The notes below the pieces were generated by a model. That model ran no database searches. It had not been told where the DNA came from and saw only the letters and a list, made by a program, of their open reading frames with translations. From assembly GCA_002682825.1 (NCBI GenBank), contig NOKP01000001.1:5025296-5089295 (forward strand): a stretch of DNA of 64,000 nt. Direction: 5' to 3'. Position 1 is the first letter of the stretch. Every line of letters begins with the position of its first letter. Source of the DNA: Neonectria sp. B-13. Taxonomy: Eukaryota; Ascomycota; Sordariomycetes; Hypocreales; Nectriaceae. Made by a program: the position numbers and the translations under genes. This document shows, piece after piece, positions 22,241 through 33,957 of the stretch.

Positions 22241-24366
22241 ATGGCTGTTGTTGGAGCTGCTGAGCCTTGGCCTGTGCCCTTGGGCATTCCGGGCGGTAAC
22301 ATGACCTCCCTGCCCGTCGCCCTCGATACGTCGGCTCTTCAGACCTCTTCCCAGATCCTTCAAATCATCGACAGGTATCGCATGGTCAGCTCACCAAGCA
22401 TCGACAGTAGGGCTGACGAATCTGCGCTCAAATTCCTCGCCCTTACCTACACTCATGTCAGGGCTGAGCGGCCAGTGCCTTTGTGCCTGCCGGCATTCCC
22501 ATTCAAGTCCCCCAACTCAATCAGCAAGGTCCTAGGGAACCTTCCGGATAAGGCAGAGGAGTTTGCGCTTGCTCGACTGAATGGCCTTTGCCAAGCTATC
22601 GGCGATGTGTACCCTCCTGGCGCAAAGCTGACCATCATTTCCGATGGCCTCGTGTACAATGGTGAGCCTCGACACCATTTCGCAGCACTGAGTAAAACCA
22701 ACACATTCTAGATTTGCTTGGCGTACCGGATAAAGACGTTTGGGCATACGGTGAAACCCTTCGAGAGCTTGCCCTAACCAAAGGGTTCAAACACATCTCC
22801 TTCTCGCGACTACGGGATCTCGTCAACATTGAGCTTCCAACTGAGCTCAATGAGATGACCTATGTCGCGAACGCGTCAAATTTCCGTCGAGCACTGCTCA
22901 ACAGCTTTTCGCGGCAAGACTGGAGCTGGGAAGAAGCCCGCCAAAGCGAGGATGTCTGCATGACCTACCGCGGTTACATCAAGTTTCTCCAGCTCGACTT
23001 GGAGAATGTCTATCCCCTCAGAGAAGACCGCACAAAGTCCAAGTACAAGAAGGGTATCGAGTACATTGCCAAGCAAATGATGGCTCGTGGAGATGTAAGC
23101 TTAAGGCCTCCCCTATCCTCTATCTGATTTGACTAATTATCTCTTTAGGCGTTTGCCAATGCGGTCCGCCAGAAATACATCAACCACATTCGCTTGTCTA
23201 TCCACCCATCGACTGGCGCGAACAAACTGTCTCTCAACCTGCTGCCGACAGACACCTTCTATACAACTCCGTGGCACTCCACTATCGCTTTCATGCTCGA
23301 CGGTACTACTACCACTGGCCCGCGAGCCGAGTTTGAAAAGGACGAAAAGCTAGAGCTGGTCTATGAGAATGGACGTCCAAGCTACTACCGCGAGAAGTCT
23401 AGTCTCTTATCCTGGGCCGAGGAGAAGGGCGGTGTCACTTGCGATCCCATTTACCCAGCCGGGTTGACGATTCGACCTGCCAAGGGCCGAGGGGCACTGA
23501 CGATGAACGACATCGATGTCAAAAAAGTCCGCACTCTATCAGAAATCAACTCTCCCATCATCTTGCGTGGCTTTGTGAAGAGGCCCGAAAAGGAGGCTTT
23601 TATCAAGAAGGCGTATGACTTTGGCGAGCCTCTTCCCTGGAAGTTTGGTCTTCTCCTCGAAGTAAAAGACCGCGGCGCTGATACGCGGGGTCTAAACAAC
23701 GTGCTTTCGGCGGAATGGATGCCATTCCACTATGATGGCTTGTTCAAGACGGTTAAGCAAATCGACGAGGCGACCAACCAAGAGGTCCTTGTGTCAACAC
23801 CGCCTCAGTAAGTTGTAGCCCTCCATGCTTGGTGTTGAGTAGAACACGAAAGGGATCCCCTTGAATGCGTGTTGCTAACCCGATGGTGCCTTGTGTGTAG
23901 GTTTCAATTCTTCCACACGCCCACAGCCTCTCCTTCAGACACTGGATTCACCCTCTTCTCGTCATCGACGTTGCTGTTCAAGTACCTGCCGTCCTGGCTC
24001 AGCGTTGAAAAACTGTCCACCATGACCTGGACTGTGTCAACTTCATCGTTCAACTCGACGACCCTTAAAGGCCTCCCATTGGTCGTCAACCACCCGACGA
24101 CGGGAAAGCCATGTCTGCGATACCACGAGCCTTGGCCACAGAGCAAGACCATCTTCGATGCCACGAGTGTGACGATAGACGGCAACGACGACAGCACGGC
24201 GATCTGCGACGCGATTACGGCGCTGCTGCACGACCGGCGAGTCGCCTTCTACCACGTCTGGGAGAAAGGCGATCTGCTGGTCAACGACAACATCTTGATG
24301 ATGCACACGCGCAGTGACTTTACGGCTGGAAGCGATAGGGAGCTCTGGCGCATTCACTTTGACTAG
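22241..24366 (+). CDS. Isocyanide synthase-dioxygenase fusion (DIT1/PvcA + TauD)
   Basis: Two-domain enzyme. The N-terminal half (about residues 40-330) is a DIT1/PvcA domain, the class that turns an amino acid's amine into an isonitrile. The C-terminal half (about 340-642) is a TauD-like Fe(II)/2-oxoglutarate dioxygenase, the class represented by PvcB. Exons: 22241-22661, 22712-23094, 23149-23807, 23901-24366; introns 50, 54 and 93 bp; 642 aa. DIT1-type marks include the segment LTIISDGLVYND across the first splice, the long central segment with WAYGETLREL, and IRLSIHPSTGANKLSLNLLP. The dioxygenase HxD iron pair is H462/D464 in WMPFHYDGLF, and the distal His and the Arg lie in ILMMHTRSDF and ELWRIHFD. 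The fusion resembles known fungal isocyanide synthase-dioxygenases of xanthocillin-type loci. The amino acid substrate is unknown, and no NRPS is in view. Confidence 0.9.
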
Positions 24367-25778
24367 AGTGTTGGGGAATTATCTACGCTGTGAGGACTTT
24401 GAGGATATCGGCCGACAGATCAGACAGAAGGTAGACATGGGTAACTTTTTCCATTCTCCCATTGCAGAGCTTTGGAGAATAGGCCGCCTAAGTTAGGTAT
24501 GTAGGTAGGTCAATGGTGCGATGGTTTATCATTCATTAGCGCACTTTACGAGTGAGGGAGTACGTCATTATTGAATCAAAAGTGACAGGCGCCGTGATGA
24601 AGCCAGCCTTATCTTATCGATTTACCACCCACTCATTACCCATAAGCCACTAGTAAGTAGTAGGCGTAGATACTTTGTGCCCTCCTCGTCTCCCAACCTC
24701 GTACCCGGTCCTCTTTACCTTACCACTCCACGAGTTTGGCGATTCGATTAATTGCCGATGTGAATGACTCGTCGTTTGTCTCAAGGTCGGTGGGATATAC
24801 GAGTGGTTGGTTCGTACGTGTTTCGTCCCATCTCACACTCTATTAATGCTTGCTTGCTTGATACGTACAGTATGTACTAAACCTGGAATGCACGGACGGG
24901 AGGATCATTCACGCATGGGCCAGCGGCTGGGCTGGTCGACTCTAAATTCCATGTGCGAACTGGCGCCACGTTGAATACTAGGAATGCGACACCATTGACG
25001 CATCCATCAGGACACTCACTCACTCATCAGGATGGACATGGGCAAGGTACCGTACAGTACTTATGCATATCCAACTTTAACCGCATTTGCATGTGCATCT
25101 ACGAATACGGAGCTTCGTGACCATGCACATTTAACTGCTAGGTACCTCCCACCACCCTCCCACCACGCCAATCTACGAAGTGCACCACCATGCAAGGTCC
25201 CTGATAAGCTCCCCCCGCCAAGTTGATGATACCGCTGGCAATCGCTGGTAATCCGTAGAGGCTGCGTCCTCCCCACCCCGATTCACGAAATTCGGATACG
25301 TAACGAACTCGACCGGGCCGTGTTCTTACTGGCTCGTCCCGTGCCCTTCACCCATCAACAGCATCAGCCATGTCCCCAAGACTTGGCGCCCATCCCTCCA
25401 TGCCTGTCAGTTCGACGAGCCCGAGGACCAACTGATAGCGATGCTGATAGCTCGCTCTTATGATGCCATGATCCAATGTCTGACCTTATCGATGCCTTGC
25501 CTTGCCTTGCTTTGCCTTGCCTTGGCCGTACCTTGGCCGTACCTTGGCTTGGCCCGTACCTTGCTTTGCCCATGTCTCACTCGGCATTCTGGCTATAAGA
25601 TGATGCCATGCCCTGGACCCGCGCTCCTCCCGCCGGAAGGTCGTCATCTTGATTTTCACCCCGCGAAACACTGACCACCCTTTAACTCGTCACTCAATCT
25701 CGCCCCGGCTTACACAGCGATATCGATCTTTGAGACCTTTTCTCGTCTCTCCAACAAACCCACTTCTTATCATTACCC
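24367..25778. other. Intergenic between isocyanide synthase and Par32-like gene
   Basis: 1.4 kb in tandem arrangement. The left part is 3' flank with several gtaggtaggt-like words. The right end is the C/T-rich leader of the next gene. It includes the CCTTG repeat tract listed separately. No gene is seen. Confidence 0.6.
25494..25570. repeat. CCTTG/CCTTGGCCGTA simple repeat
   Basis: Irregular tandem copies of ccttg-type pentamers, with a tgccttgcct phase followed by two to three copies of an 11-bp ccttggccgta unit. It lies about 200 bp before the Par32-like start. Confidence 0.85.
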
Positions 25779-26289
25779 ATGACTACCGAGGTTTCTCACG
25801 GCCGTGGCGGCGCCGGCAACATGGCTGCCGACACTACCAAGTACGTCGATGGCGAGGTCGTTCGAGCTGGCGTCGAGGGTAGCCATGGCGATGGCGCATT
25901 CAGTTCCGGCCGAGGAGGTATGACTGCTTCCATTTCTCTTCAACCTACATACCTTCCCCCACCCCCCCTGGGACACAAGCATCAGTCCGCTAACATACAC
26001 TTCCATCACAGGAGCCGGTAACATCGGCGATGTGGGCACCAAGGCCGGCGAGCGTCTGGACAAGGACATCATCCCCGACGTCGCTACCCGTCCCAGCCAG
26101 GATGGCCGTGACTTCCACACCGGTCGCGGCGGTGCTGGCAACAACCACAAGGACGAGACCAAGGCCGAGGGGAAGAAGTCCCTGGAAAAGAAGTCCTTGG
26201 AGAAGAAGCCCGAGGAGAAGCACGTTCCCGTCGCCCCCAAGAGCCTGGCCGACAAGCTCAAGGCTAAGCTCTTTGGCTTGAAGAAATGA
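25779..26289 (+). CDS. Par32-like small protein (DUF3602)
   Basis: 138 aa from two exons, 25779-25917 and 26012-26289 (intron 94 bp, branch gctaac). It contains three copies of the family signature G-R-G-G-A-G-N: near the start (SHGRGGAGN), across the splice (SSGRGGAGN) and in the middle (HTGRGGAGN). A Lys/Glu-rich stretch with a duplicated KKSLEK follows, then a basic C-terminal helix (SLADKLKAKLFGLKK). Yeast Par32, with four such repeats, is phosphorylated after rapamycin and inhibits ammonium transporters downstream of TORC1. Transfer of that role here is inference. The repeats are not in doubt. Confidence 0.9.
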
Positions 26290-27679
26290 GGAAGAGAGTG
26301 GGATTGTGACGGAACGTGGAGAAGGGGAGAAGGTGAGGAGGGGAGGAGGGGAGAAGGCTGAGCGCAGAGGATCGTCGTTCTCTGACAGTCTCTAGATGTG
26401 TCGATGATGTGCTTTTTGGAAATACCCAAGATATCCCAACTACTTTTCGTTTATGACAGAATAATACCACCTTCTCTTTGACCGCGCCCTCGAGTGCGAA
26501 TCTGGATTGGATTGCTTTGCGCATGATGCATCCTGTTTCAGAGCAACCGGATTTGTCAGATCTCATTGACAACTAGTCTACCGGATATCACGACAATCCT
26601 CGGTAGTCAACTCCAACTCTGCACATCTGCGGTCCGCACCGAGGATCTTTTCCCTTTGGTCGAGGCCAGAGCAGCCTGAAATTGGACACCAAACATCAAA
26701 CATGGGTCCAAGGCCACCCGACTTGCCCAACCCGACGTTAAGTGAGGCGCCTAACTAGGGTGATCCCCTCCCAATTCCCAAGGCCCCCAGACTCCACTTT
26801 CCCCTCATCTGTTGGTCCATACACAGAGGCATCCAAGCACTTGTGATACGCAGACATGAGTTGACGTTCTTCGCAAGGCCAAGTTCGCAAGACTTCTCAG
26901 CTTTGCGCTTTGGCCAAGACTCAAGAGCGCTTGACAGCCATTCCAGCACCCCGGATTGGCTGTCTCAGCTTACCGTGTCTTTCCTAACCCCCAAGGACTA
27001 AACCTCTTTCGCCCATCGCGAACTGCCTCACTGACCTAACTCATAAACCCCTGCGAACGCTTCTGCTAGTGCCGAGATGGCCCGCCTAGAGGGCGACCCT
27101 TGATAAGAGCGACAGCGGCGATCATCCAAATAGCCAGTCTGGGTGCTACCCTTGGGTGAGCAGAGACCCGAAAGGAGCGAATGGGCAGTTTGGATGTTCC
27201 TCCTAACAGTCCCATGGTATCCCTCTTTGAGCAATAGATGGTCCCCTTGAGTCCCACGTTGCCTCGTGACGGAGCGTCTGAGGACAAGAACGCGGCGACG
27301 CCGGGTATCAATAATTGATCCATGTTTAAGAGCACGATGAGACCAGCCGCTCCCAATCCAAGCCTGACTCTGTGCCCAAAAATCGTTCCGGCTTATTCTT
27401 CCTCAACCGGTGCGACTGCTGTTTTCATTACGTCTTTCTTCCCTTGAAGGGCATGCGCGCATATGAATCCATATTGCTGCATTCATAACCACTCCGGCGT
27501 ACACGGGGTAAAACCTTGTGATCGGTGAAGCAAACGCGGCGGACAGCTTTGGGTTGGAATGGGGAATTCACGACCAAACCTACCAAACTAACCAACAGCT
27601 CGTCTGAGGTGGCTGCGCCGTGTGACGACAATCACGTGCACTGGGCTGAATCACGGGGAACCCGGAGCTCTAGGTAGCC
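26290..27679. other. Intergenic between the Par32-like gene and ATG22
   Basis: 1.4 kb. Short frames occur on the minus strand (for example 27066-27356) with no family features. A G/A-rich patch at 26,290-26,370 follows the stop codon. No gene, RNA or strong repeat is seen. Confidence 0.6.
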
Positions 27680-29723
27680 ATGACGCCGAATCTCCAGCCC
27701 GGTCGCCCGCCTCTTCAAGGTCAGCGTCTCTGGTCTGGCCTCTCAATTCTCTCCAAACGATCTTTCCGCTCCTGCACTACGTCTGCCTTTGAGGCTGACG
27801 ACGAGCGATCATCGAGCGACGACGACGAGCACTACTACGACTATACCATGAGCTCTGGCGGCACCGAGGCCGGCTTGCGACGGCGAGTCATCCCGCGCCA
27901 CGCCGGCCATGACGCTCGCCCGACAAGCAAAAAGGAGCTCCTTGGTTGGTATAGCTACGCGTTTGCGGCCGAGGTCTACGTCATTTGCGGAATTGGTATG
28001 TCCTGGTGCTTCACATGTCCGTAACTGCGGAAGCTGACTCGACTCTAACTCCTCTCCAGGGTCCTTCATCCCCATCCTCCTTGAGACGCTTGCGCGCGAG
28101 AACGGCGTGCTCCTCTCCGACCGAAAGACCCCATGCGGCTCCAGCTACAGCAAGGAGAAGGATGACGGCCAGTGCATCGTTTATGTACTAGGAATGGAGA
28201 TCAATACCGCCAGCTTTGCCATGTACACCTTCTCCGTGAGTGTTCTGGTGCAAGCGCTCCTCGTGGTCAGCATCAGCTGCGCTGCAGACCACGGAAACTA
28301 CCGCAAGAAATTGCTGCTCGCGTTTGCATGGATTGGTAGTCTTGCGGTCATGTGCTACATCTTCATTTCCAAGGAGACGTACCTCTTGGGCGCCATCTTG
28401 ACCATCATCTCCAACACGTCCTTCGGCGCCTCTTTCGTCCTCCTGAACTCATTTCTACCCCTCCTGGTGCGGTACCACCCCGAGGTCATCGAGGCGAATG
28501 TCTCTCATACACTTGATGTCGGAAATGCTGCGTTTGAGTCGAGGTCACTCGAAGATTCGGCGGGCGACCTGGATGGCTCCGACGTGACCGCAGAATCGCC
28601 CTTATTGGTAGAGGCAGAGAACCGTCTGAAGCCTACTGCTAGCCACTCGGAAATCACTTCAAAGGAGCTTCAGTTGTCGACACACATCTCTTCCATTGGA
28701 ATTGGAACTGGGTACATCGCAGCACTATTCTTACAATGCATCGCTATTGGCATCCTCATCGCCATGGAAAACTCTACATGGGCCCAGAGGGTTGTTCTTT
28801 GCCTGGTGGGAGCCTGGTGGACCGTCTTTACAATCCCGGCCGCGTTGTGGCTGCGACCTCGGCCTGGACCGCCACTTGCTAGCAATGGTAAGAAGGGTGC
28901 ACTATCTTGGGTCTCATATATTTTCCATGCGTGGAAGTCCCTTTTCAACACAATTCGGCTGGCAAGACGCCTCGTGGATATCGTGCTCTTTCTTGGCGGA
29001 TGGTTTCTCTTGTCCGATGCCATCGCCACAACATCGTCTACCGCGATCCTCTTCGCCAAGACTCAGCTTCACATGAAACCGTGGGCACTGGGAATGATCA
29101 ATGTTATCTCGACAATGTCCGGGGTACTCGGTGCGTTCGGGTGGTCATGGATCTCGCGGATGTTTAAATTGCAGCCTCATCACACCATTCTGGTATGCAT
29201 CGCCTTGTTTGAGCTGATTCCCATCTACGGATTGATGGGATACCTTCCGTTCGTTCGGGAATGGGGCGTCATCGGACTTCAGAAGCCTTGGGAGATGTAT
29301 CCCCTCGCAGCAGTTTATGGCTTTGTGCTCGGTGGCTTGAGTGGTTACTGTCGCTCGCTGTACGGCGAGCTCATCCCCCCGGGGTCAGAGGCTGCGTTTT
29401 ATGCGCTATACGCTATCACCGACAAAGGCTCCAGCGTGTTCGGCCCTACGATTGTTGGTGCCATCATCGACAGGACTGGGAGCATCCGGCCTGCTTTCTG
29501 GTTCCTTGCCGCCCTGGTGGGCCTTCCGGCGCCAATGATCTGGTTCATCGATGTCGAGCGAGGGAAGCGTGAGGGGGCGAAGCTCGCTGAGACACTCGAG
29601 GGCTTACAGGCACCCGATGGGAATGACGACGATAGTGAGGCGGAGCCGGAAGCTCGCGGCATGCTGGCCGACTACGAAGCTGGGGAGGACACCGGTCCTG
29701 GAAACGGGCGCGTAGAGCATTGA
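27680..29723 (+). CDS. atg22: Autophagy-related protein 22, vacuolar amino acid exporter
   Basis: MFS-fold vacuolar membrane protein that returns amino acids (leucine and others in yeast) to the cytosol after autophagic breakdown. Exons 27680-27995 and 28060-29723; intron 64 bp; 659 aa. The N-terminal ~85 residues are polar and contain an acidic Ser/Asp run. Membrane segments begin at the family block [32 protein letters not shown], split by the intron. A hydrophilic loop of ~70 residues lies between segments 4 and 5. Late family marks are [40 protein letters not shown]. The C-terminus is an acidic tail of ~50 residues. A second in-frame Met at 27848 (MSSGGTEAG) would give a shorter N-terminus; the first is kept for its good context (agccATG). 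Confidence 0.93.
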
Positions 29724-30358
29724 GACATTTGTCCTTGGCGATGACCTTTACTTCCTTGACCTTATTGCATAGCGATGGTGTTTTTCTTGGCTTCATAATT
29801 CGCGGGTGGGGCTTGATACACGGGTGACTTTGGTTAGATTTTGACGATACCAGACCAGAGTTCGTGGATAATCCTGAAGGTTCTGAGAGTTTGTCCTTTT
29901 TCTGCTTGCACCTTGCCGCCTGTCGTGGCTAAGTTATTGGCCGTTGCACTTAGTAATAATTACTCTCCTATGTCGTATTTGCCAGCCGTGCTTCATTGTT
30001 TGCCGGCTGCCCCATTTCCAAGCCTCAGACGAAGGCTGGGACGCGCTTGGCTGGGCCCAGTCAGATCACGTGATACGCGTTTTTGGTGCTTTTGCCTCAA
30101 CTCTCCCCCAGCTTGCGACGTTGTCTCTTGGAGAAATCTTATCTTGCGCACCGGACATCGCAGGTTGCGGCTTGTCGGTCACAGACAGCCCGGGCTCAGC
30201 TCAAACGCGGCATTGCCCCTCTGATGCAAGGAACTGCGCTCGTGTGCAGCCCTGTCTACGGCGACTAGTTTGTTACTTTGCGGAAACCCCTCCCGCCCGA
30301 CCACCCCTACGCGACTCTTTCATCATCACCTCCGGGCTTCAACGGAGCTGTCGCAACT
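29724..30358. other. Intergenic, ATG22 to BAH-PHD gene
   Basis: 635 bp: 3' flank of ATG22, then the promoter and leader of the next gene. Overlapping frames around 29,841-30,435 run into the BAH-PHD coding start and are not supported. Confidence 0.55.
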
Positions 30359-31826
30359 ATGAGCTCACGAAAGCGATCGCGCTCCGTCGCGGAGGAGAAC
30401 CGCGCGGAATGCCCCTTCACCGTCAACTACGTTAACAGCCCGTCGCGGGCGGAAAAGGAGCGACACAAAAACAAGAAGCGGAAGCGCGATGGCCAGGAGG
30501 AGGAGAAGCGGGTGCAGATCCAGATCTCCCCCTTCTCGCCCACCGGCGTGTTCAAGACCCACGATACCATGGATCTCTACTATACCGTCGAGCCTGGGAA
30601 GCGATGGCTGGACATGACGCGATACAACAGCTTCGTCCGTACGTATCCGAGCCCATCTCCGCGGGAAATGAGGGGTCTGACCTAACCGCCTTGGCAGTGA
30701 ACGGAATCAAATACTACAGCGAAGGCTTCGTGTTCGTCGCCAACGAGGCGACCATCGAGCGACAACGGGCCGCGGCAAGTTTGGGCAACGTTGGGCCGAT
30801 CAAAAAGTCCGACGACGACTGGGTAGCCCGTATCCTGGAGATCCGAGCCGCTGACGAGCACCACGTCTATGCGCGCGTTTACTGGATGTACTGGCCCGAC
30901 GAGCTGCCACACGGCACGCTGGACGGCAAGAGGACTGTCCAGGGACGTCAGCCATACCACGGCCAAAACGAGCTGATTGCATCGAACCACAGTACGTCAT
31001 CGTCATCGACTGCGCGCGTGCGAGGGATGCGTCGGAACTGACAGATTATCACAGTGGACGTTATCAACGTCGTCAGTGTCACCATGCCAGCAACTGTCAA
31101 TCAATGGATCGAAACAGATGACGACGAGATCCAGGATGCACTCTATTGGCGACAAGCCTTCAACTGTCGCAATGCGCAACTTTCGGTAGGCAACGCAACA
31201 TCTCTCACAGCACGTCTTCTCCTAACAGTTTCTAGTCGGTCGAGTTAATGTGCAAATGCGAAACCCCTGCGAACCCCGATAGAACGTTGATAGGATGCAC
31301 CAGCTCGGATTGCGGGAGGTGGATGCATCACGAATGCCTGAGTCACGACGTGCTCATGAGGGTCTATGACCAGCTCGGCACCGATAAGCCTCATCGGCTC
31401 GAGGAGCCGATCGTCAAGGAAGAAAAGACAGACGAGGAAGCTGCGCGCCCCCTCAGCCCAACAGACGCAGGAGAGAAGGAGACACAGCCAACGATCGACG
31501 TGCGATCCGGCGGTGCTCAAGATAATGTGCATGTCAGGAAGCCCAACGAAGAGACTCCACGAACGACGGCAACACCCACGCCCGGCCCCACGCCCTCGAA
31601 CTCGAACCCGAACGGCGAGGCGCAACCGAGGTCGTCGGCGAAAAAGAACCGCAAGAAAAAGAGCATCGACTTCAAGCCATACGAGGGCCTCTTCGAGGCC
31701 ACCTTGAAGATGAGCGACGGCCCGACGGTGTGGGAGATTCAAGATCTGCGGGAAAACGTAAAGGGTGGCGAGAAGACGTGGACTGAGCAGGCCAACTGCC
31801 TGCTCTGCGGCGTCACCATTGACTAA
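30359..31826 (+). CDS. BAH-PHD chromatin protein (EPR-1/BP1-like candidate)
   Basis: Nuclear protein with a BAH domain and a PHD finger. Exons: 30359-30638, 30698-30991, 31055-31185, 31236-31826; introns 59, 63 and 50 bp; 431 aa. Residues 1-45 are basic with a nuclear-localisation-like KNKKRKR. The BAH domain covers about residues 90-225 (GIKYYSEGFVFV, DWVARILEI, ARVYWMYWPDELP, NELIASNHMDVINV). The PHD ligands C241, C243, C256, C261, H266 and C269 are clear, but the last CxxC pair sits at 423/426, after about 150 residues rich in Pro, Thr and Lys. BAH-PHD proteins of this layout (Neurospora EPR-1, plant EBS/SHL) read H3K27me3. Assignment to that function rests on architecture only. A different fungal BAH-PHD protein, Snt2, is much larger. 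Confidence 0.85.
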
Positions 31827-32906
31827 AGTGGCTTGCCCTGCAGCCGAATTTACATGCCGGCTTCCTTGCGACAATGGCTATCAGTCTCGCGGACGAGAGT
31901 TTCCGTGCTCAGCGGTGCGACCCAACTTGGCCGTTGATATGGGGCATTGGCTCTATCAGGTTCTTTTTACTCAGCCATACTGGCCGGACTCATCAAACGC
32001 CGCAAACTGAGTCAGCGTCGTTGGCTTGGGTGCTTGTGCAAGTGCTTGATCGCCGATTTTTCTTCTTTTATACAACTCTGGGTTCTTTCTTGGCGATAGC
32101 TCCTTGAACGGAAGCTTGGGGCACGGCGTTGGTGGCGAATGCACGGGAAATATTATGACTTTGGAAACTGGTCAGTTTATGGCACACGGGGGGGGGGGGG
32201 GGATTCTCTTTGTGTCGTTGGGTCGTTTCTTCAGAGTCGGGGGCAGAGAGGAGGAGGGAGGAAGAGAGAGGAAGAGAAGAATGTGAGAGAGAAGATGAGA
32301 GAACAAGGGGATATATTATACGGAGGTGGAGGGAGGTGGAGGGAGACGCGTTTGTGTTATCCGGTGTTAAGTTTAGTTGGCTATCTTATGCGATGCCTGT
32401 CTCGTAGTATCTGCTACCTTACCCAACGTACCTTTCCTACGTAGTACCTTACCTTACTTATAGTTGTAGTTAGCGCTGGGTGTGTCCCTGGGAGAATAAA
32501 ACAAGACCGCGTATGCTATTTGAACACGTTGGGTAGTTGGTGTGCTGTCGTAGGCAATGTCCCCTGTTCCTGCATTCAGTCAAGAAGTTGAAAATTGACA
32601 AGCGTTTGCAGTGATAGTCCTGAGTACTTCTCCCTTCTCCATGAAGTGAGGTGAGAATGTGGTGAATGCCTGACGAGGTCTACAATAGGTACCCGGCGGG
32701 GCGAGCTTAGACCAGCCTGGAAGCTAGCGTAGCATTGAGCTCCCTCCTGCAACCCCGCCACTCGGTCGAGGCTGGGACATATTCGTCCATCTGGAGCTTC
32801 AATGCCAGCTTGACCTCGATACTCCGACACGACATCACACCTTCCCCGGTCTCTTTCGATCCCCAACCAACAGAAAAAGGACAGGCTTCCATCCTCTGCC
32901 GCAATC
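31827..32906. other. Intergenic with poly-G run, BAH-PHD to capping protein beta
   Basis: 1.1 kb, no gene. It contains 15 consecutive G at 32188-32202, a G/A-rich purine tract at about 32,240-32,345 and repeated accttac words at about 32,410-32,460. The right end is the leader of the next gene. Confidence 0.65.
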
Positions 32907-33957
32907 ATGGCTGACATTGATCCGTTCGACTCGGCCCTGTAAGTACCGCACCGCACCGCTCCTCATCGTCATCACGCCCCCCCGTGTGGCGCGCCGAACC
33001 GCCCAACGCATCTCCCAATCCCATTCCCATCATCATCGTCACCCGCTGACACCCGGCTTCCTAGCGACCTCCTCCGTCGGCTCAACCCCAAGCAGACGAC
33101 CGACCACCTCAACGCCATCATCTCGCTCGCCCCGGACCTGACCGAAGACCTCCTCTCGTCTGTCGACCAGCCCCTGACGGTCCGCCGGTGCAAGCAGACG
33201 GGCCGCGACTACCTGCTCTGCGACTACAACCGCGACGGCGACAGCTACCGCTCCCCGTGGTCCAACCAGTTCGATCCCCCGCTGGACGAGAGCGGCGCGG
33301 GCGGCGTCGGGGCGGGCGGCAGTGAGGGCGCGGGCGAGGGCGCCATCCCTAGCGAGCGCGTGCGCAAGATGGAGGTCAAGGCCAACGAGGCCTTTGACAT
33401 TTACCGGGAGCTGTACTACGAGGGCGGCGTGAGCAGTGTTTACTTCTGGAACCTCGACGACGGTTTCGCGGGTGTCGTGCTGCTGAAGAAATGTGAGATG
33501 CACCCCTAGATGGCCGGCGTCCATGACCAAGGTATCGATATGCTGACACTCTCTTCTCCACCCAGCATCTCCCTCCGGAGGCAGCTCCGAGGGCGTCTGG
33601 GACTCCATCCACGTCTTCGAGGCCATCGAGCGAGGCCGAAGCACCCACTACAAGCTCACGTCGACTGTGATCCTGACCCTGTCCAGCGCCGGAGGCAACC
33701 TGGGCGAACTGGACCTGAGCGGCAACATGACGCGCCAGGTGGAGCAGGATCTCCCCGTGGAGAACGACGACAGTCACATCGCCAACGTGGGGCGGCTTGT
33801 GGAGGACATGGAACTCAAGATGCGCAATCTGCTGCAGGAGGTTTACTTTGGCAAGGCCAAGGACGTGGTAGGCGACCTGAGGAGCATTGGAAGTCTGAGC
33901 GAGGGCGCTCGGGACCGCGAGGCACAGCGGGAGATCATTGGCAGCATGAAGAGGTGA
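32907..33957 (+). CDS. cap2: F-actin-capping protein subunit beta
   Basis: Beta subunit of the heterodimer that caps actin barbed ends. Exons: 32907-32938, 33065-33492, 33566-33957; introns 126 and 73 bp; 283 aa, normal. Family marks are [15 protein letters not shown] at the start, the [21 protein letters not shown] block, and [21 protein letters not shown]. Further marks are WDSIHVFE and STVILTL, with [10 protein letters not shown] near the middle and [13 protein letters not shown] toward the end. A Gly/Ala/Glu-rich low-complexity insertion of ~18 residues (about 85-102), placed after the PPLDES segment, is not present in yeast or animal proteins as I know them and probably loops out. Confidence 0.95.
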
